Counted from the first letter of the stretch, positions 1 through 6,330 are shown. The stretch: 11,633 bases of DNA from an uncultured Clostridia bacterium (GCA_905235695.1 CAJOMW010000045.1:1-11633), one strand, 5' to 3'. Notes: generated by a model from the sequence alone, not told the origin. Numbers and translations: made by a program.

Positions 1-1
1 C

Positions 2-520
2 GATATGGACGGCAGCGTAATGCAGATAATCGAATTTCAGCACGTAAAGCCCGGCAAGGGCGCGGCTTTTGTAAGAACAAAGCTTCGCAACGTAATTTCC
101 GGTGCAGTTGTTGAAAAGACCTTCAACCCCACGGATAAGTATCCGCTCGCACTCGTTGAGAGAAAAGAAATGCAGTATCTCTACAACGACGGCGAACTCT
201 ACTACTTCATGGATATGGAGTCCTACGAGCAGCTTCCTATCGACGCTTCCAAGCTCGGCGACAACTTCAAGTTCGTCAAGGAAGAAATGATGTGCAAGAT
301 AATGTCCTACAAGGGCAACGTGTTCGGCGTTGAGCCTCCCATGTTCGTTGAGCTTGCCGTAACCGAGACCGAGCCCGGCTTCAAGGGCGACACGGCAACC
401 GGCGCATCCAAGCCCGCAACGCTTGAGACCGGCGCGACCATAAAGGTACCGCTCTTTGTAGACATAGGCGACGTGCTCAGAATCGACACCAGAACGGGCG
501 AATATCTCGAAAGAGCATAG
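2..520 (+). CDS. efp: Translation elongation factor P (5'-truncated by window edge)
   Basis: EF-P binds between the P and E sites of the ribosome and relieves stalling at polyproline stretches. The visible 172 residues begin in the KOW-like N-terminal domain and include the modification loop KPGKGAAF. The loop-tip lysine, the residue modified in many bacteria, is encoded at 56-58. The protein ends in the family-typical C-terminus DVLRIDTRTGEYLERA. The family is normally about 185 residues, so roughly 13-14 N-terminal residues lie upstream of the window. The ATG at position 5 is an internal methionine, because the alignment continues upstream through the Asp codon at 2-4, and it should not be taken as the start. 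The OB-fold regions are intact with no frameshift. The gene is followed after 52 nt by the small acidic-protein gene and could be co-transcribed with it. Confidence 0.97.
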   Translation, partial: DMDGSVMQIIEFQHVKPGKGAAFVRTKLRNVISGAVVEKTFNPTDKYPLALVERKEMQYLYNDGELYYFMDMESYEQLPIDASKLGDNFKFVKEEMMCKIMSYKGNVFGVEPPMFVELAVTETEPGFKGDTATGASKPATLETGATIKVPLFVDIGDVLRIDTRTGEYLERA

Positions 521-572
521 GTTAAATTAAAACATACTTTTGTAAGCCAAATACGGCGGAAAGGGGTATATT

Positions 573-899
573 ATGGAGATCAAGGAGAAAGTAGCTCATC
601 TTGAAGGACTGTTGCAGGGCATGGAGTATGACCTCACTACCAAAGAGGGCAAGATAATCGCAGAAATGCTCGATATCTTAAAGGATATGGCGGAAGAGCT
701 TGAGTATTCAAGAGACGATATAGACATCCTCTTTGACTACGCAGACGAGCTTGACGAGGATCTCGGCGAGGTTGAGAGCGAGCTGTTTGATATCGACGGC
801 GACTACGGCGATTACGACGATTATTATGATGACGACGAAGATGATATCGACGACTTCGACCTTGATGACGACGAGCCCGGCGAACCGCTCAAGTTTTAA
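573..899 (+). CDS. Small acidic protein, CD1247 N-terminal-domain-like, function unknown
   Basis: The product is 108 residues. The first ~45 residues (MEIKEKVAHLEGLLQGMEYD and onward) look like a helical hairpin and resemble the family I know as 'CD1247 N-terminal domain-containing protein', found beside efp in Clostridia; that match is from memory and moderately certain. The C-terminal ~55 residues are strikingly acidic, with runs of Asp/Glu, Tyr and Gly around 73-104. That suggests a disordered tail, not an enzyme. No signal peptide, membrane segment or catalytic motif is visible. The ATG is preceded by a purine-rich ribosome-binding site (GGAAAGGGG at 558-566, 6 nt spacing), which fixes the start. 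A strong terminator follows the stop codon at once, so this gene probably ends the efp transcript. The acidic tail might contact a basic partner or nucleic-acid-binding protein, but that is speculation. Confidence 0.85.
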   Translation: MEIKEKVAHLEGLLQGMEYDLTTKEGKIIAEMLDILKDMAEELEYSRDDIDILFDYADELDEDLGEVESELFDIDGDYGDYDDYYDDDEDDIDDFDLDDDEPGEPLKF

Positions 900-916
900 G
901 TGAATTAAAGTGCAAG

Positions 917-942
917 GACGCTCCGACAGGGGCGTCTTTTTT
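917..942 (+). terminator. Intrinsic terminator after the acidic-protein gene
   Basis: The stem GACGCTCC (917-924) pairs with GGGGCGTC (929-936), with one G-T wobble. The loop is GACA, followed by six T residues (937-942). The flanks AAAGTGCAA upstream and TTGTACTTT downstream could lengthen the pairing. It lies 17 nt after the stop codon and probably ends the efp/acidic-protein transcript. Confidence 0.9.
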
Positions 943-963
943 GTACTTTTTTATCACAAACTG

Positions 964-993
964 TTGACAGATACAATAAACGTATGGTAAAAT
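964..993 (+). promoter_or_regulatory. Sigma-A-type promoter for the LRR-dockerin gene
   Basis: A perfect -35 box TTGACA (964-969) is followed after 18 nt by TAAAAT (988-993), a 5/6 match to the -10 consensus. TGG directly before the -10 gives an extended -10. Transcription would start near position 1000, leaving a ~190-nt untranslated leader before the ATG at 1190. Confidence 0.75.
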
Positions 994-999
994 AAAATA

Positions 1000-1189
1000 G
1001 ATGTGACACGTAAAAATTTATATCGGATATGTATATGTGCGTGTTTTTGCTTTTGGCAAAAATACAGGCTCTGTTTGCGTGCATGTTGATATGAAAAATT
1101 GATTTTGTTTGGCACAATTTGAAGCCGGGCATTTTTTATGCATCGGCCGAGGTTGGCGTTTTGTATATTCATTTCAGGAGGAAAAGAAA
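1000..1189 (+). promoter_or_regulatory. Long 5' leader of the LRR-dockerin gene with two hairpins
   Basis: The predicted leader has no coding sequence with its own ribosome-binding site. Hairpin 1 is a 10-bp stem, GTGTTTTTGC (1041-1050) with GCAAAAATAC (1056-1065), including one wobble. Hairpin 2 is a two-part stem with GCCG (1124-1127) pairing CGGC (1144-1147), and GCAT (1129-1132) pairing ATGC (1138-1141) around a T5 loop. It ends in a strong ribosome-binding site, AGGAGG (1176-1181). I could not match it to a known riboswitch class, including cyclic-di-GMP types. Leader length and structure are seen; a regulatory role is inference. Confidence 0.4.
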
Positions 1190-1459
1190 ATGAAAAGAAT
1201 CGGCATAATTTTATCGGTTGCGGCTTTGGTTTGCCTGCTTGCCGTTGGCGTTTCGGCAAAGAGCGTAACGCAAAGCGGCACCTGCGGCACGAATGTGATA
1301 TGGACGCTGTACGACGATGGTGCTCTTGTCATAAGCGGCACGGGTGAGATGGATGACTATAGCTACATCTATAAAGGCGGCAAAAATATTACCACCGCTC
1401 CGTGGAGGAATTATGCGTCACGTTACCATAGAAAACGGCGTTACGAGCATTGGCGGTGA
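1190..1459 (+). CDS. N-terminal part of secreted BspA-type LRR-dockerin protein, ended early by a frame break
   Basis: The 89-residue product begins with a clear signal peptide: MKR, a hydrophobic core from about residue 4 to 21, and a probable cleavage site after VSA (residue 23). The mature start, SGTCGTNVIWTLYDDG then LVISGTGEM, is the usual N-terminal segment of BspA-like surface proteins. In those proteins it runs into the first leucine-rich repeat through an APW motif. Here APWRNYAS appears (1394-1420), but the reading then becomes RYHRKRRYEHWR and stops at 1457-1459. The expected continuation, VTIENGVTSIGGDAF, is found in another frame from about 1422. The chosen start has AGGAGG 8 nt upstream; a longer reading from 1109 would bury the signal peptide and lacks a ribosome-binding site. 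Either this copy is a frameshifted gene or bases are missing or extra in the sequence around 1405-1425. Confidence 0.8.
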   Translation: MKRIGIILSVAALVCLLAVGVSAKSVTQSGTCGTNVIWTLYDDGALVISGTGEMDDYSYIYKGGKNITTAPWRNYASRYHRKRRYEHWR

Positions 1460-2564
1460 TGCGTTTTCCGGTTGCACAGCTCTTTCGAGCGTGACGATCG
1501 GAGACAGCGTGATAAGCATCTGTTGGAGAGCGTTTGAAGATTGTACCGCCCTTACGAGCGTGACGATTCCCTCCGGCGTGACGAGTATCGGCGATGCTGC
1601 GTTTTACAATTGCAAAAGCCTTGAAAGCATCACGGTCGCCGGGGGCAATACGGAGTATAAAGATATAAACGGCGTTTTGTTCAATAAAGCCGGCACGACA
1701 CTTATACAATATCCGACAGGTCGGACGGACAAGGAGTATACGATCCCCTCCGGCGTTACGAGCATTGGAAATGCTGCGTTTTACAATTCCACCGACCTTG
1801 CAAGCGTAACCATTGGAGGCAGTGTTACAAGCATAGGTTGGAATGCGTTTGAAGGCTGCACCGCTCTTGCGAGCGTGACGATCGGAGACGGCGTTACGAG
1901 CGTTGGAAATGCTGCTTTTTACAATACAGCTTGGTATAACAATCAGCCGGACGGTTTGGTATATGCTGGAAAAGTTGCATATAAGTATAAGGGCGATATG
2001 CCTGACAATACAGAAATAGTGATAAAAGACGGGACAAAAAGCGTTGGCAATTTTGCGTTTTGCGAATGCATGGGCCTTACGAGTGTGACAATTCCCGACA
2101 GCGTGACGAGCATTGGCTGGGGTGCATTTCAAAATTGCACCGCTCTTGCGAGCGTGACAATTGGACTCAGCGTGAAGAAAACCGGCGAATATGCGTTTGC
2201 ATATTGTTGCAAGCTCTCCGACATACAATATAACGGCACGGAACAGCGTTGGGACGCCCTAACAAAGGGCATCAGCTGGGACTATCAAACCGGCAGCGAC
2301 GTAGACGGATATACCGTGCATTTTCTTGGCGTTGAAGACACCCTTTACGGCGACGTAAACAACGATGGCAAAATAACCGCCCTCGACAACGCATATCTTG
2401 CCCGTTATCTTGCAAAATGGTCGGGATATGATGAGACAAACGTTGATTTAGCCGCAGCCGACGTAAACGACGACGGAAAAGTTACGGCTCTCGATAACGC
2501 AGTTCTTGCAAGATACCTTGCAAAATGGTCGGGGTATGATGAGCTGCCGCACACAAACGGCTAA
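1413..2564 (+). CDS. BspA-type leucine-rich repeat region plus C-terminal type I dockerin (continuation of the preceding gene in another frame)
   Basis: From the ATG at 1413 this encodes 383 residues, numbered here from that Met. Residues 4-270 hold about nine 23-residue LRR_5/BspA repeats of the form VTIxxxVTSIGxxAFxxCTALxS. An 'island' insertion sits at about 73-108 (NTEYKDINGVLFNK, then LIQYPTG) and another at about 173-201. A type I dockerin fills 312-375, with two calcium-binding loops DVNNDGKITALD and DVNDDGKVTALD, each followed by a LARYLAKWSGYDE helix. Dockerins bind cohesin modules on scaffoldins, so the intact protein would be secreted and docked on a surface or extracellular complex. 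This frame has no signal peptide of its own. The ATG at 1413 has GGAGG (1404-1408) 4 nt upstream, so restart is possible, but it would give a cytoplasmic protein. It is best read as the second half of the 1190 gene. An upstream in-frame ATG at 1344 lies antisensically placed over the first half's coding frame and lacks a ribosome-binding site. Confidence 0.85.
   Translation: MRHVTIENGVTSIGGDAFSGCTALSSVTIGDSVISICWRAFEDCTALTSVTIPSGVTSIGDAAFYNCKSLESITVAGGNTEYKDINGVLFNKAGTTLIQYPTGRTDKEYTIPSGVTSIGNAAFYNSTDLASVTIGGSVTSIGWNAFEGCTALASVTIGDGVTSVGNAAFYNTAWYNNQPDGLVYAGKVAYKYKGDMPDNTEIVIKDGTKSVGNFAFCECMGLTSVTIPDSVTSIGWGAFQNCTALASVTIGLSVKKTGEYAFAYCCKLSDIQYNGTEQRWDALTKGISWDYQTGSDVDGYTVHFLGVEDTLYGDVNNDGKITALDNAYLARYLAKWSGYDETNVDLAAADVNDDGKVTALDNAVLARYLAKWSGYDELPHTNG
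1422..2222 (+). repeat. Tandem 69-bp coding repeats (leucine-rich repeats)
   Basis: About nine units with 69-nt (23-residue) periodicity encode VTIxxxVTSIG/AFxxC motifs. Phrases such as GCGTGACGATCGGAGAC recur nearly unchanged, so the array could recombine or collapse in assembly. Two islands interrupt the period, at about 1629-1736 and 1929-2015. Confidence 0.85.
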
Positions 2565-2637
2565 CACGGAAACGGTGCATTAAAATTCCGCAAAACCACG
2601 GCGAAGGCAATCGTTTCAAAAGAGTAATACAAAGCAT

Positions 2638-2671
2638 AAAAAAAGTCTCCCGAGGCGTACAGCTTCGGGAG
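2638..2671 (-). terminator. Intrinsic terminator of the SPFH gene, possibly weakly bidirectional
   Basis: The 10-bp stem CTCCCGAGGC (2647-2656) pairs with GCTTCGGGAG (2662-2671), with one wobble, around the loop GTACA. Read on the minus strand it is followed by a run of seven U (A tract at 2638-2644), which makes it a strong terminator for the SPFH gene. On the plus strand only CTTTCATATATT follows, so it would stop the convergent LRR transcript less well. Confidence 0.88.
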
Positions 2672-2694
2672 CTTTCATATATTGTGTATTGTGA

Positions 2695-4011
2695 TTACTT
2701 CAAATCATTCTCATCAAACTTATCCCCACACTCCGGGCAGAACTTCGGAGGCTGCTCGCCGGGCTTTGGCTCCCAGCCGCACTTGTCGCACTTGAATCCC
2801 TGCGGCATTGCTTTTCCGCACTCAGAGCAGAACTTGCCAACGTTGATTTTGCCGCATGAGCAGGTCCACTGCGTGCTTTCGGGCTTCTTTTCTCCACATT
2901 CCGCACAGAATTTGCCTGTGTTCTTCTTGCCGCACTTCGGGCAAGCCCATTCGTCGCCTGCGGGCGCAGAAGCCTGCTGAGACGCCTGCTGCTGATTCTG
3001 TTGCTGTCCCATCGCAAAGAGATTTTGCGCATTCATTCCGCCGGCGTTCTGAGCCATGTTCATGCCTGCAAATCCCATGAATGCACCAGCATTCTGATTG
3101 TTTGCTGCGCCTATCATCGCCTCGGACTGCGAGCCGACGAGAGTTGCCGCCGCCATGGTAGGATCGCGGAGAGCTGCGTTCTTCTGGAGCGTCTTGATGA
3201 GCTGTTCGTCTTCCTCGGACGCCTTTACGGAGGTTATACCGAACGAAGCGACCTCAATGCCGCGCTCCTGTCCCCATTTGGTGGAGAGAACCTCGTTGAG
3301 AGCGTCAGCAATTTCGGTGGTGTGTCCGGGGAGGGCTGAATAGCGTATGCCCATCTCGGATATCTTTGCGAATGCCGGCTGGAGCGCCGTCATAAGCTCG
3401 GTCCTTAGCTGGCTGTCTATCTCGTCTCTCGTGTAGGTGTCCGATACGTTACCGGTAACGTTCCTGTAAAAGATGAGGGGATCTGTTATCTTGTATGAGT
3501 ATTCGCCGTGGCAGCGTATACCTATATCAATGTCGAGACCTATGTTGTTGTCAACTACCCTGAAAGGCACCGCACCGGGTGTGCCGTACTTGTTTCCGAG
3601 TATTTCCTTTATGTTGACAAAATAAACTCTCTGATCCTTTGCCGCAAGACCTCCGAATCCGAAACGCTTGCCGAGCTCGTTGAAGGAGTTCTTTATATTC
3701 TCTCCGAGAGAACCGTAGAAAAGGCTGGGCTCGGTAGAGGTGTCGTACAAGAACTCGCCGGGCTCTGCGCTGAAGTCGGTTATCTTGCCCTGGTCTACGA
3801 GTATCATGCACTGCCCTTCGTTTACGGCGATTATGGAACCGTTGGATATGATGTTATCTTCTCCCTTGGTGTTTGAGCTTCTCGAAGAAGTCCTCTTAGC
3901 CCCCTTGGCGACGAGCGTGTCCGTATCGAGCGCTTCACAGTAGAAATATTCTCTCCATGTATCTGCGAGAACACCCGTAAGCGCACCTGCGCCTGCTTTA
4001 AGTAATCCCAT
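2695..4011 (-). CDS. SPFH (stomatin/prohibitin-like) domain protein with three C-terminal zinc ribbons
   Basis: The 438-residue protein fits the COG4260-type family (SPFH domain plus C-terminal Zn ribbon; Bacillus subtilis YdjI is a relative as I recall). Residues ~55-290 form the SPFH-like region, with family phrases such as VPFRVVDNNIGLDIDIGIRC and YSYKITDPLIFYRNV. Residues ~300-350 are a low-complexity linker rich in Gln, Asn, Ala, Met and Gly. Three zinc ribbons follow: C357/C360 with C369/C372, C384/C386 with C395/C398 (first pair is CxC, not CxxC), and C408/C411 with C425/C428. There is no signal peptide or obvious transmembrane helix, so membrane association would be peripheral or through partners. 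Relatives are linked to membrane-stress responses that recruit PspA-like proteins, but no PspA homologue is in this window. The start ATG is preceded by AGAGAGG, and the gene stands alone with its own promoter and terminator. The exact role here is unknown. Confidence 0.88.
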   Translation of the reverse strand: MGLLKAGAGALTGVLADTWREYFYCEALDTDTLVAKGAKRTSSRSSNTKGEDNIISNGSIIAVNEGQCMILVDQGKITDFSAEPGEFLYDTSTEPSLFYGSLGENIKNSFNELGKRFGFGGLAAKDQRVYFVNIKEILGNKYGTPGAVPFRVVDNNIGLDIDIGIRCHGEYSYKITDPLIFYRNVTGNVSDTYTRDEIDSQLRTELMTALQPAFAKISEMGIRYSALPGHTTEIADALNEVLSTKWGQERGIEVASFGITSVKASEEDEQLIKTLQKNAALRDPTMAAATLVGSQSEAMIGAANNQNAGAFMGFAGMNMAQNAGGMNAQNLFAMGQQQNQQQASQQASAPAGDEWACPKCGKKNTGKFCAECGEKKPESTQWTCSCGKINVGKFCSECGKAMPQGFKCDKCGWEPKPGEQPPKFCPECGDKFDENDLK

Positions 4012-4051
4012 GGTCTGTACCTCTCTTTGTATGTATTTTTCTTTTTTCTAT

Positions 4052-4080
4052 ATTATACACTATTTCTTTGAATAATTCAA
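4052..4080 (-). promoter_or_regulatory. Sigma-A-type promoter of the SPFH gene
   Basis: On the minus strand, TTGAAT (4080-4075) and TATAAT (4057-4052) are separated by 17 nt, with GTG directly before the -10 (extended -10 type). The predicted start of transcription near 4045 gives a leader of about 35 nt to the ATG at 4011. Confidence 0.75.
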
Positions 4081-4298
4081 GTATAAAATACAAAGTGTAA
4101 TATTTATTCTTGGAGTATATATCGGCTTTTTTGTAAAAACAGAGAAATTATAAAATCATTTTTCTAAAATGAACATATTTTATCGGGGAAATCACGTCTT
4201 TTTCGGGTTATAATAGACTTGTACGGTATTTGATTTGCTCGCATGTGCAAAATCTGTCAAAAAAAGCAATAAAACACCGTGTATTTTTGCAAAATCTA
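4081..4298. other. AT-rich divergent intergenic region between SPFH gene and glg cluster
   Basis: The full gap between the SPFH start and the glgB reading frame is 405 bp. This central part has no gene that I can support. Besides the two divergent promoters at its edges it holds a 10-bp direct repeat (separate entry) and an isolated TATAAT at 4209-4214 without a matching -35. No cre-like catabolite site was recognised. Confidence 0.6.
4246..4297 (+). repeat. 10-bp direct repeat pair upstream of the glgB promoter
   Basis: TGCAAAATCT occurs at 4246-4255 and again at 4288-4297, start to start 42 bp, close to four helical turns. Similarity continues past the core (GTCAAAAA versus ATTGAAAA). The second copy ends directly before the -35 box at 4299. 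The repeats are seen; a regulator-binding role is inference. Confidence 0.5.
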
Positions 4299-4327
4299 TT
4301 GAAAATATAAACACCTCATGATATAAT
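4299..4327 (+). promoter_or_regulatory. Sigma-A-type promoter of the glg cluster
   Basis: TTGAAA (4299-4304) is followed after exactly 17 nt by TATAAT (4322-4327), with TGA before the -10 as an extended element. Transcription should start near 4334. This is the best-matching promoter in the window and would drive glgB through at least glgA. Confidence 0.85.
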
Positions 4328-4373
4328 CATTTAGGAAAGTAATATTGAACTCTGAAAGGTAGACGTGTGCTGT

Positions 4374-4460
4374 ATGGCTGAAAAGAAAAAGGGAAATATG
4401 GCGGCATATTTGTTCCATGAAGGAACGGGCATACGAGTACGTCGGCGTGCACAAAAATAA
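4374..4460 (+). pseudogene. Displaced N-terminal GlgB fragment in a different frame (or short overlapping leader ORF)
   Basis: This frame encodes MAEKKKGNMAAYLFHEGTG and stops at 4458-4460. The FHEGT motif is what precedes RAYEYxG in clostridial branching enzymes, and RAYEYVG is found only in the next frame, from 4426. The true GlgB N-terminus therefore appears to be here, with a shift between about 4416 and 4430. The downstream frame is +1 relative to this one, equivalent to two missing bases (or 5, 8) or one extra. Possible starts are GTG at 4365 (AAAGG 5 nt upstream), ATG at 4374, or ATG at 4398 (AAAAAGGG 4 nt upstream). If the shift is real, this would be a 28-residue leader peptide overlapping the main ORF by 44 nt. 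Confidence 0.6.
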
Positions 4461-6279
4461 AGATGAAGACGGTTTTACTTTCAGAGTATGGGCACCGTGC
4501 GCCGACGAGGTGTTTCTCGCAGGCGACTTTAACGGCTGGGGATATGAAAACCCCATGCGCCGCATAACTGATGACGGACTGTGGGAGACCAAGCTTGAAG
4601 GCGGCTCTTTCGGTGCGTTTTCAAAGTATAAATTTATTATAAGACACGCCGGATGCGACGTATACAAGGCAGATCCCTATGCGTTCTTCTGCGAGAGACC
4701 TCCGGCAACGGCATCGGTTTATTATGATATATCCGGCTTTCCGTGGAATGACGAAGGCTGGCTGAAATACAGAAAAGACGGTTTTATCGAGCCTGAATAC
4801 CCGGTTCCCCTGAATATATACGAGATACACGCAGATTCATGGAAGAAAAAGAGCGACGGTTCTCCGCTAAGTTACAGAGAACTCGCTCATGAGCTTGCGC
4901 CGTACGTAAAGCAGATGGGCTACACGCACGTAGAGCTTATGCCTATAACCGAATACCCCTACGACGGCTCGTGGGGCTATCAGGTGTGCGGATACTATGC
5001 GCCGACGTCGCGTTTCGGAACGCCGCACGACTTCATGTACTTTGTGGATTATATGCACTCATCCGGCATAGGAGTTATACTCGACTGGGTGCCGGCGCAT
5101 TTCCCGAAGGACGAGCACGGACTTTACGAGTTTGACGGTACGCGGACGTACGAATATCAAGGGGACGATAAGACGGAAAACCCCGGCTGGGGGACAAGGC
5201 GGTTTGACACGGGGCGCAACGAAGTGCAGAGCTTTCTCATGTCAAATGCACTCTTTTGGCTGAGAAATTACCATATAGACGGTCTCCGCGTCGACGCGGT
5301 CGCGTCTATGCTGTACCTTGACTACGACAAGAAGCCGGGCGAATGGTTTCCCAATTCTTTCGGCGGAAACGAATGCCTTGAGTCGATAGCTTTCTTTAAA
5401 AAGCTCGGAGACCTCATAAGGGAGGAGTTCCCGGATGCGCTGTTTATCGCCGAGGAATCGACTGCTTTTGCAAACGTATCAAAGCCCGAAAAGTACGGCG
5501 GACTCGGCTTTACTCACAAGTGGAATATGGGCTGGATGAACGATGTTCTCGACTATTTTTCCACAGATCCTCTCTTCAGAAAGCACAAGCAGAACAAGCT
5601 CACGTTTTCAATGATGTACGCTTTTTCGGAGAATTTTATGCTCCCCATTTCGCACGATGAGGTCGTACACGGAAAAAAGTCGCTTCTCGATAAGATGCCC
5701 GGCGAATATGAGCAGAAATTTGCCGGACTAAGGGCGTTTCTACTATATATGATGACTCACCCCGGAAAGAAGCTGCTCTTTATGGGAAGCGAGATAGGTC
5801 AGTTTACCGAGTGGAATTACAAGGACAGCGTCGAGTGGTTTTTGCTCGACTATGATATGCACGCAAAAACGCAGATGTTTGTAAGAGACCTGAATCACAT
5901 CTATCTTGAGAACAGCGAGCTGTGGGAGATAGATTACTCGTGGGACGGCTTCGAGTGGATAGACTGCGACAACTGCAGCGAGAGTATTATCAGCTATTAC
6001 AGGCGAAACAAGGCAGGCGAGGAGCTGATAATCGCACTAAACTTTACTCCGGTCGAGAGAAAAGGGTATAAGTTAGGGGTAAAAAGCGGCGGCGAATATG
6101 CGGATATTATCAACAGCGACGATTTGATATACGGCGGAAGCGGAAAAGTTAACGTTTCTCCGGTTAAGGCGGAAAAAATAAGGACAAAATATTTTGATTA
6201 CACTATTACGGTAGATCTTCCTCCGCTCGGCGGATTTATCATGCGAAAAATCAAAGACAAAGACAGCGGCGGCAGATGA
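4417..6279 (+). CDS. glgB: 1,4-alpha-glucan (glycogen) branching enzyme, GH13
   Basis: GlgB cuts alpha-1,4 chains and rejoins them as alpha-1,6 branches on glycogen. In this 620-residue reading, a CBM48-type beta domain spans ~18-105 (FRVWAPCADEVFLAGDFNGW). The GH13 barrel shows the classical blocks: region I DWVPAHF at ~223-229, region II GLRVDAVASM with nucleophile D293, region III FIAEEST with acid/base E346, and region IV ISHDEVVHG with transition-state D414. A C-terminal beta domain ends near 608. All catalytic residues are present. The ATG at 4417 lacks a good ribosome-binding site, and the sequence starts directly at RAYEYVG, so the real N-terminus is probably encoded in the other frame from about 4365-4398 (see the 4374 entry). 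It is the first gene of the cluster; glgC follows after ~50 nt. Function is certain, the start is not. Confidence 0.95.
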   Translation: MKERAYEYVGVHKNKDEDGFTFRVWAPCADEVFLAGDFNGWGYENPMRRITDDGLWETKLEGGSFGAFSKYKFIIRHAGCDVYKADPYAFFCERPPATASVYYDISGFPWNDEGWLKYRKDGFIEPEYPVPLNIYEIHADSWKKKSDGSPLSYRELAHELAPYVKQMGYTHVELMPITEYPYDGSWGYQVCGYYAPTSRFGTPHDFMYFVDYMHSSGIGVILDWVPAHFPKDEHGLYEFDGTRTYEYQGDDKTENPGWGTRRFDTGRNEVQSFLMSNALFWLRNYHIDGLRVDAVASMLYLDYDKKPGEWFPNSFGGNECLESIAFFKKLGDLIREEFPDALFIAEESTAFANVSKPEKYGGLGFTHKWNMGWMNDVLDYFSTDPLFRKHKQNKLTFSMMYAFSENFMLPISHDEVVHGKKSLLDKMPGEYEQKFAGLRAFLLYMMTHPGKKLLFMGSEIGQFTEWNYKDSVEWFLLDYDMHAKTQMFVRDLNHIYLENSELWEIDYSWDGFEWIDCDNCSESIISYYRRNKAGEELIIALNFTPVERKGYKLGVKSGGEYADIINSDDLIYGGSGKVNVSPVKAEKIRTKYFDYTITVDLPPLGGFIMRKIKDKDSGGR

Positions 6280-6330
6280 CTGCACCGAGCCATAGCTGAT
6301 ATTGACGTTATTATGAAAGGATAAATGGTT

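Noticed and set aside
1109..1189. Longer N-terminus for the LRR protein starting at 1109
   Set aside because: It lacks a ribosome-binding site and would place 27 residues before an excellent signal peptide; ATG 1190 has AGGAGG at proper spacing.
1344..1412. Start at ATG 1344 for the LRR-dockerin frame
   Set aside because: Residues 1-23 of that reading are the out-of-frame translation of the BspA N-terminal coding sequence and match no family; no ribosome-binding site is present.
1422..2222. Regular repeats that might be taken for a CRISPR array
   Set aside because: The period is exactly 69 nt in coding frame, there are no unique spacers, and the translation is a textbook BspA leucine-rich repeat.
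1389..2228. 279-residue open frame on the minus strand across the LRR repeats
   Set aside because: It is a by-product of the 69-bp repeat composition; it has no recognisable domain and no ribosome-binding site, and the plus strand encodes clear BspA repeats.
3508..3876. 122-residue plus-strand open frame inside the SPFH gene
   Set aside because: It is antisense to well-conserved SPFH coding sequence and shows no domain.
4209..4214. TATAAT as a second glgB promoter
   Set aside because: The region 16-18 nt upstream reads GGGGAAA-like and has no -35 similarity; the promoter at 4299-4327 is far better.
4410..4430. Programmed +1 frameshift to make full-length GlgB
   Set aside because: No slippery codon followed by a rare codon or stop, as in prfB, is visible at the junction; an indel or sequence error is simpler.
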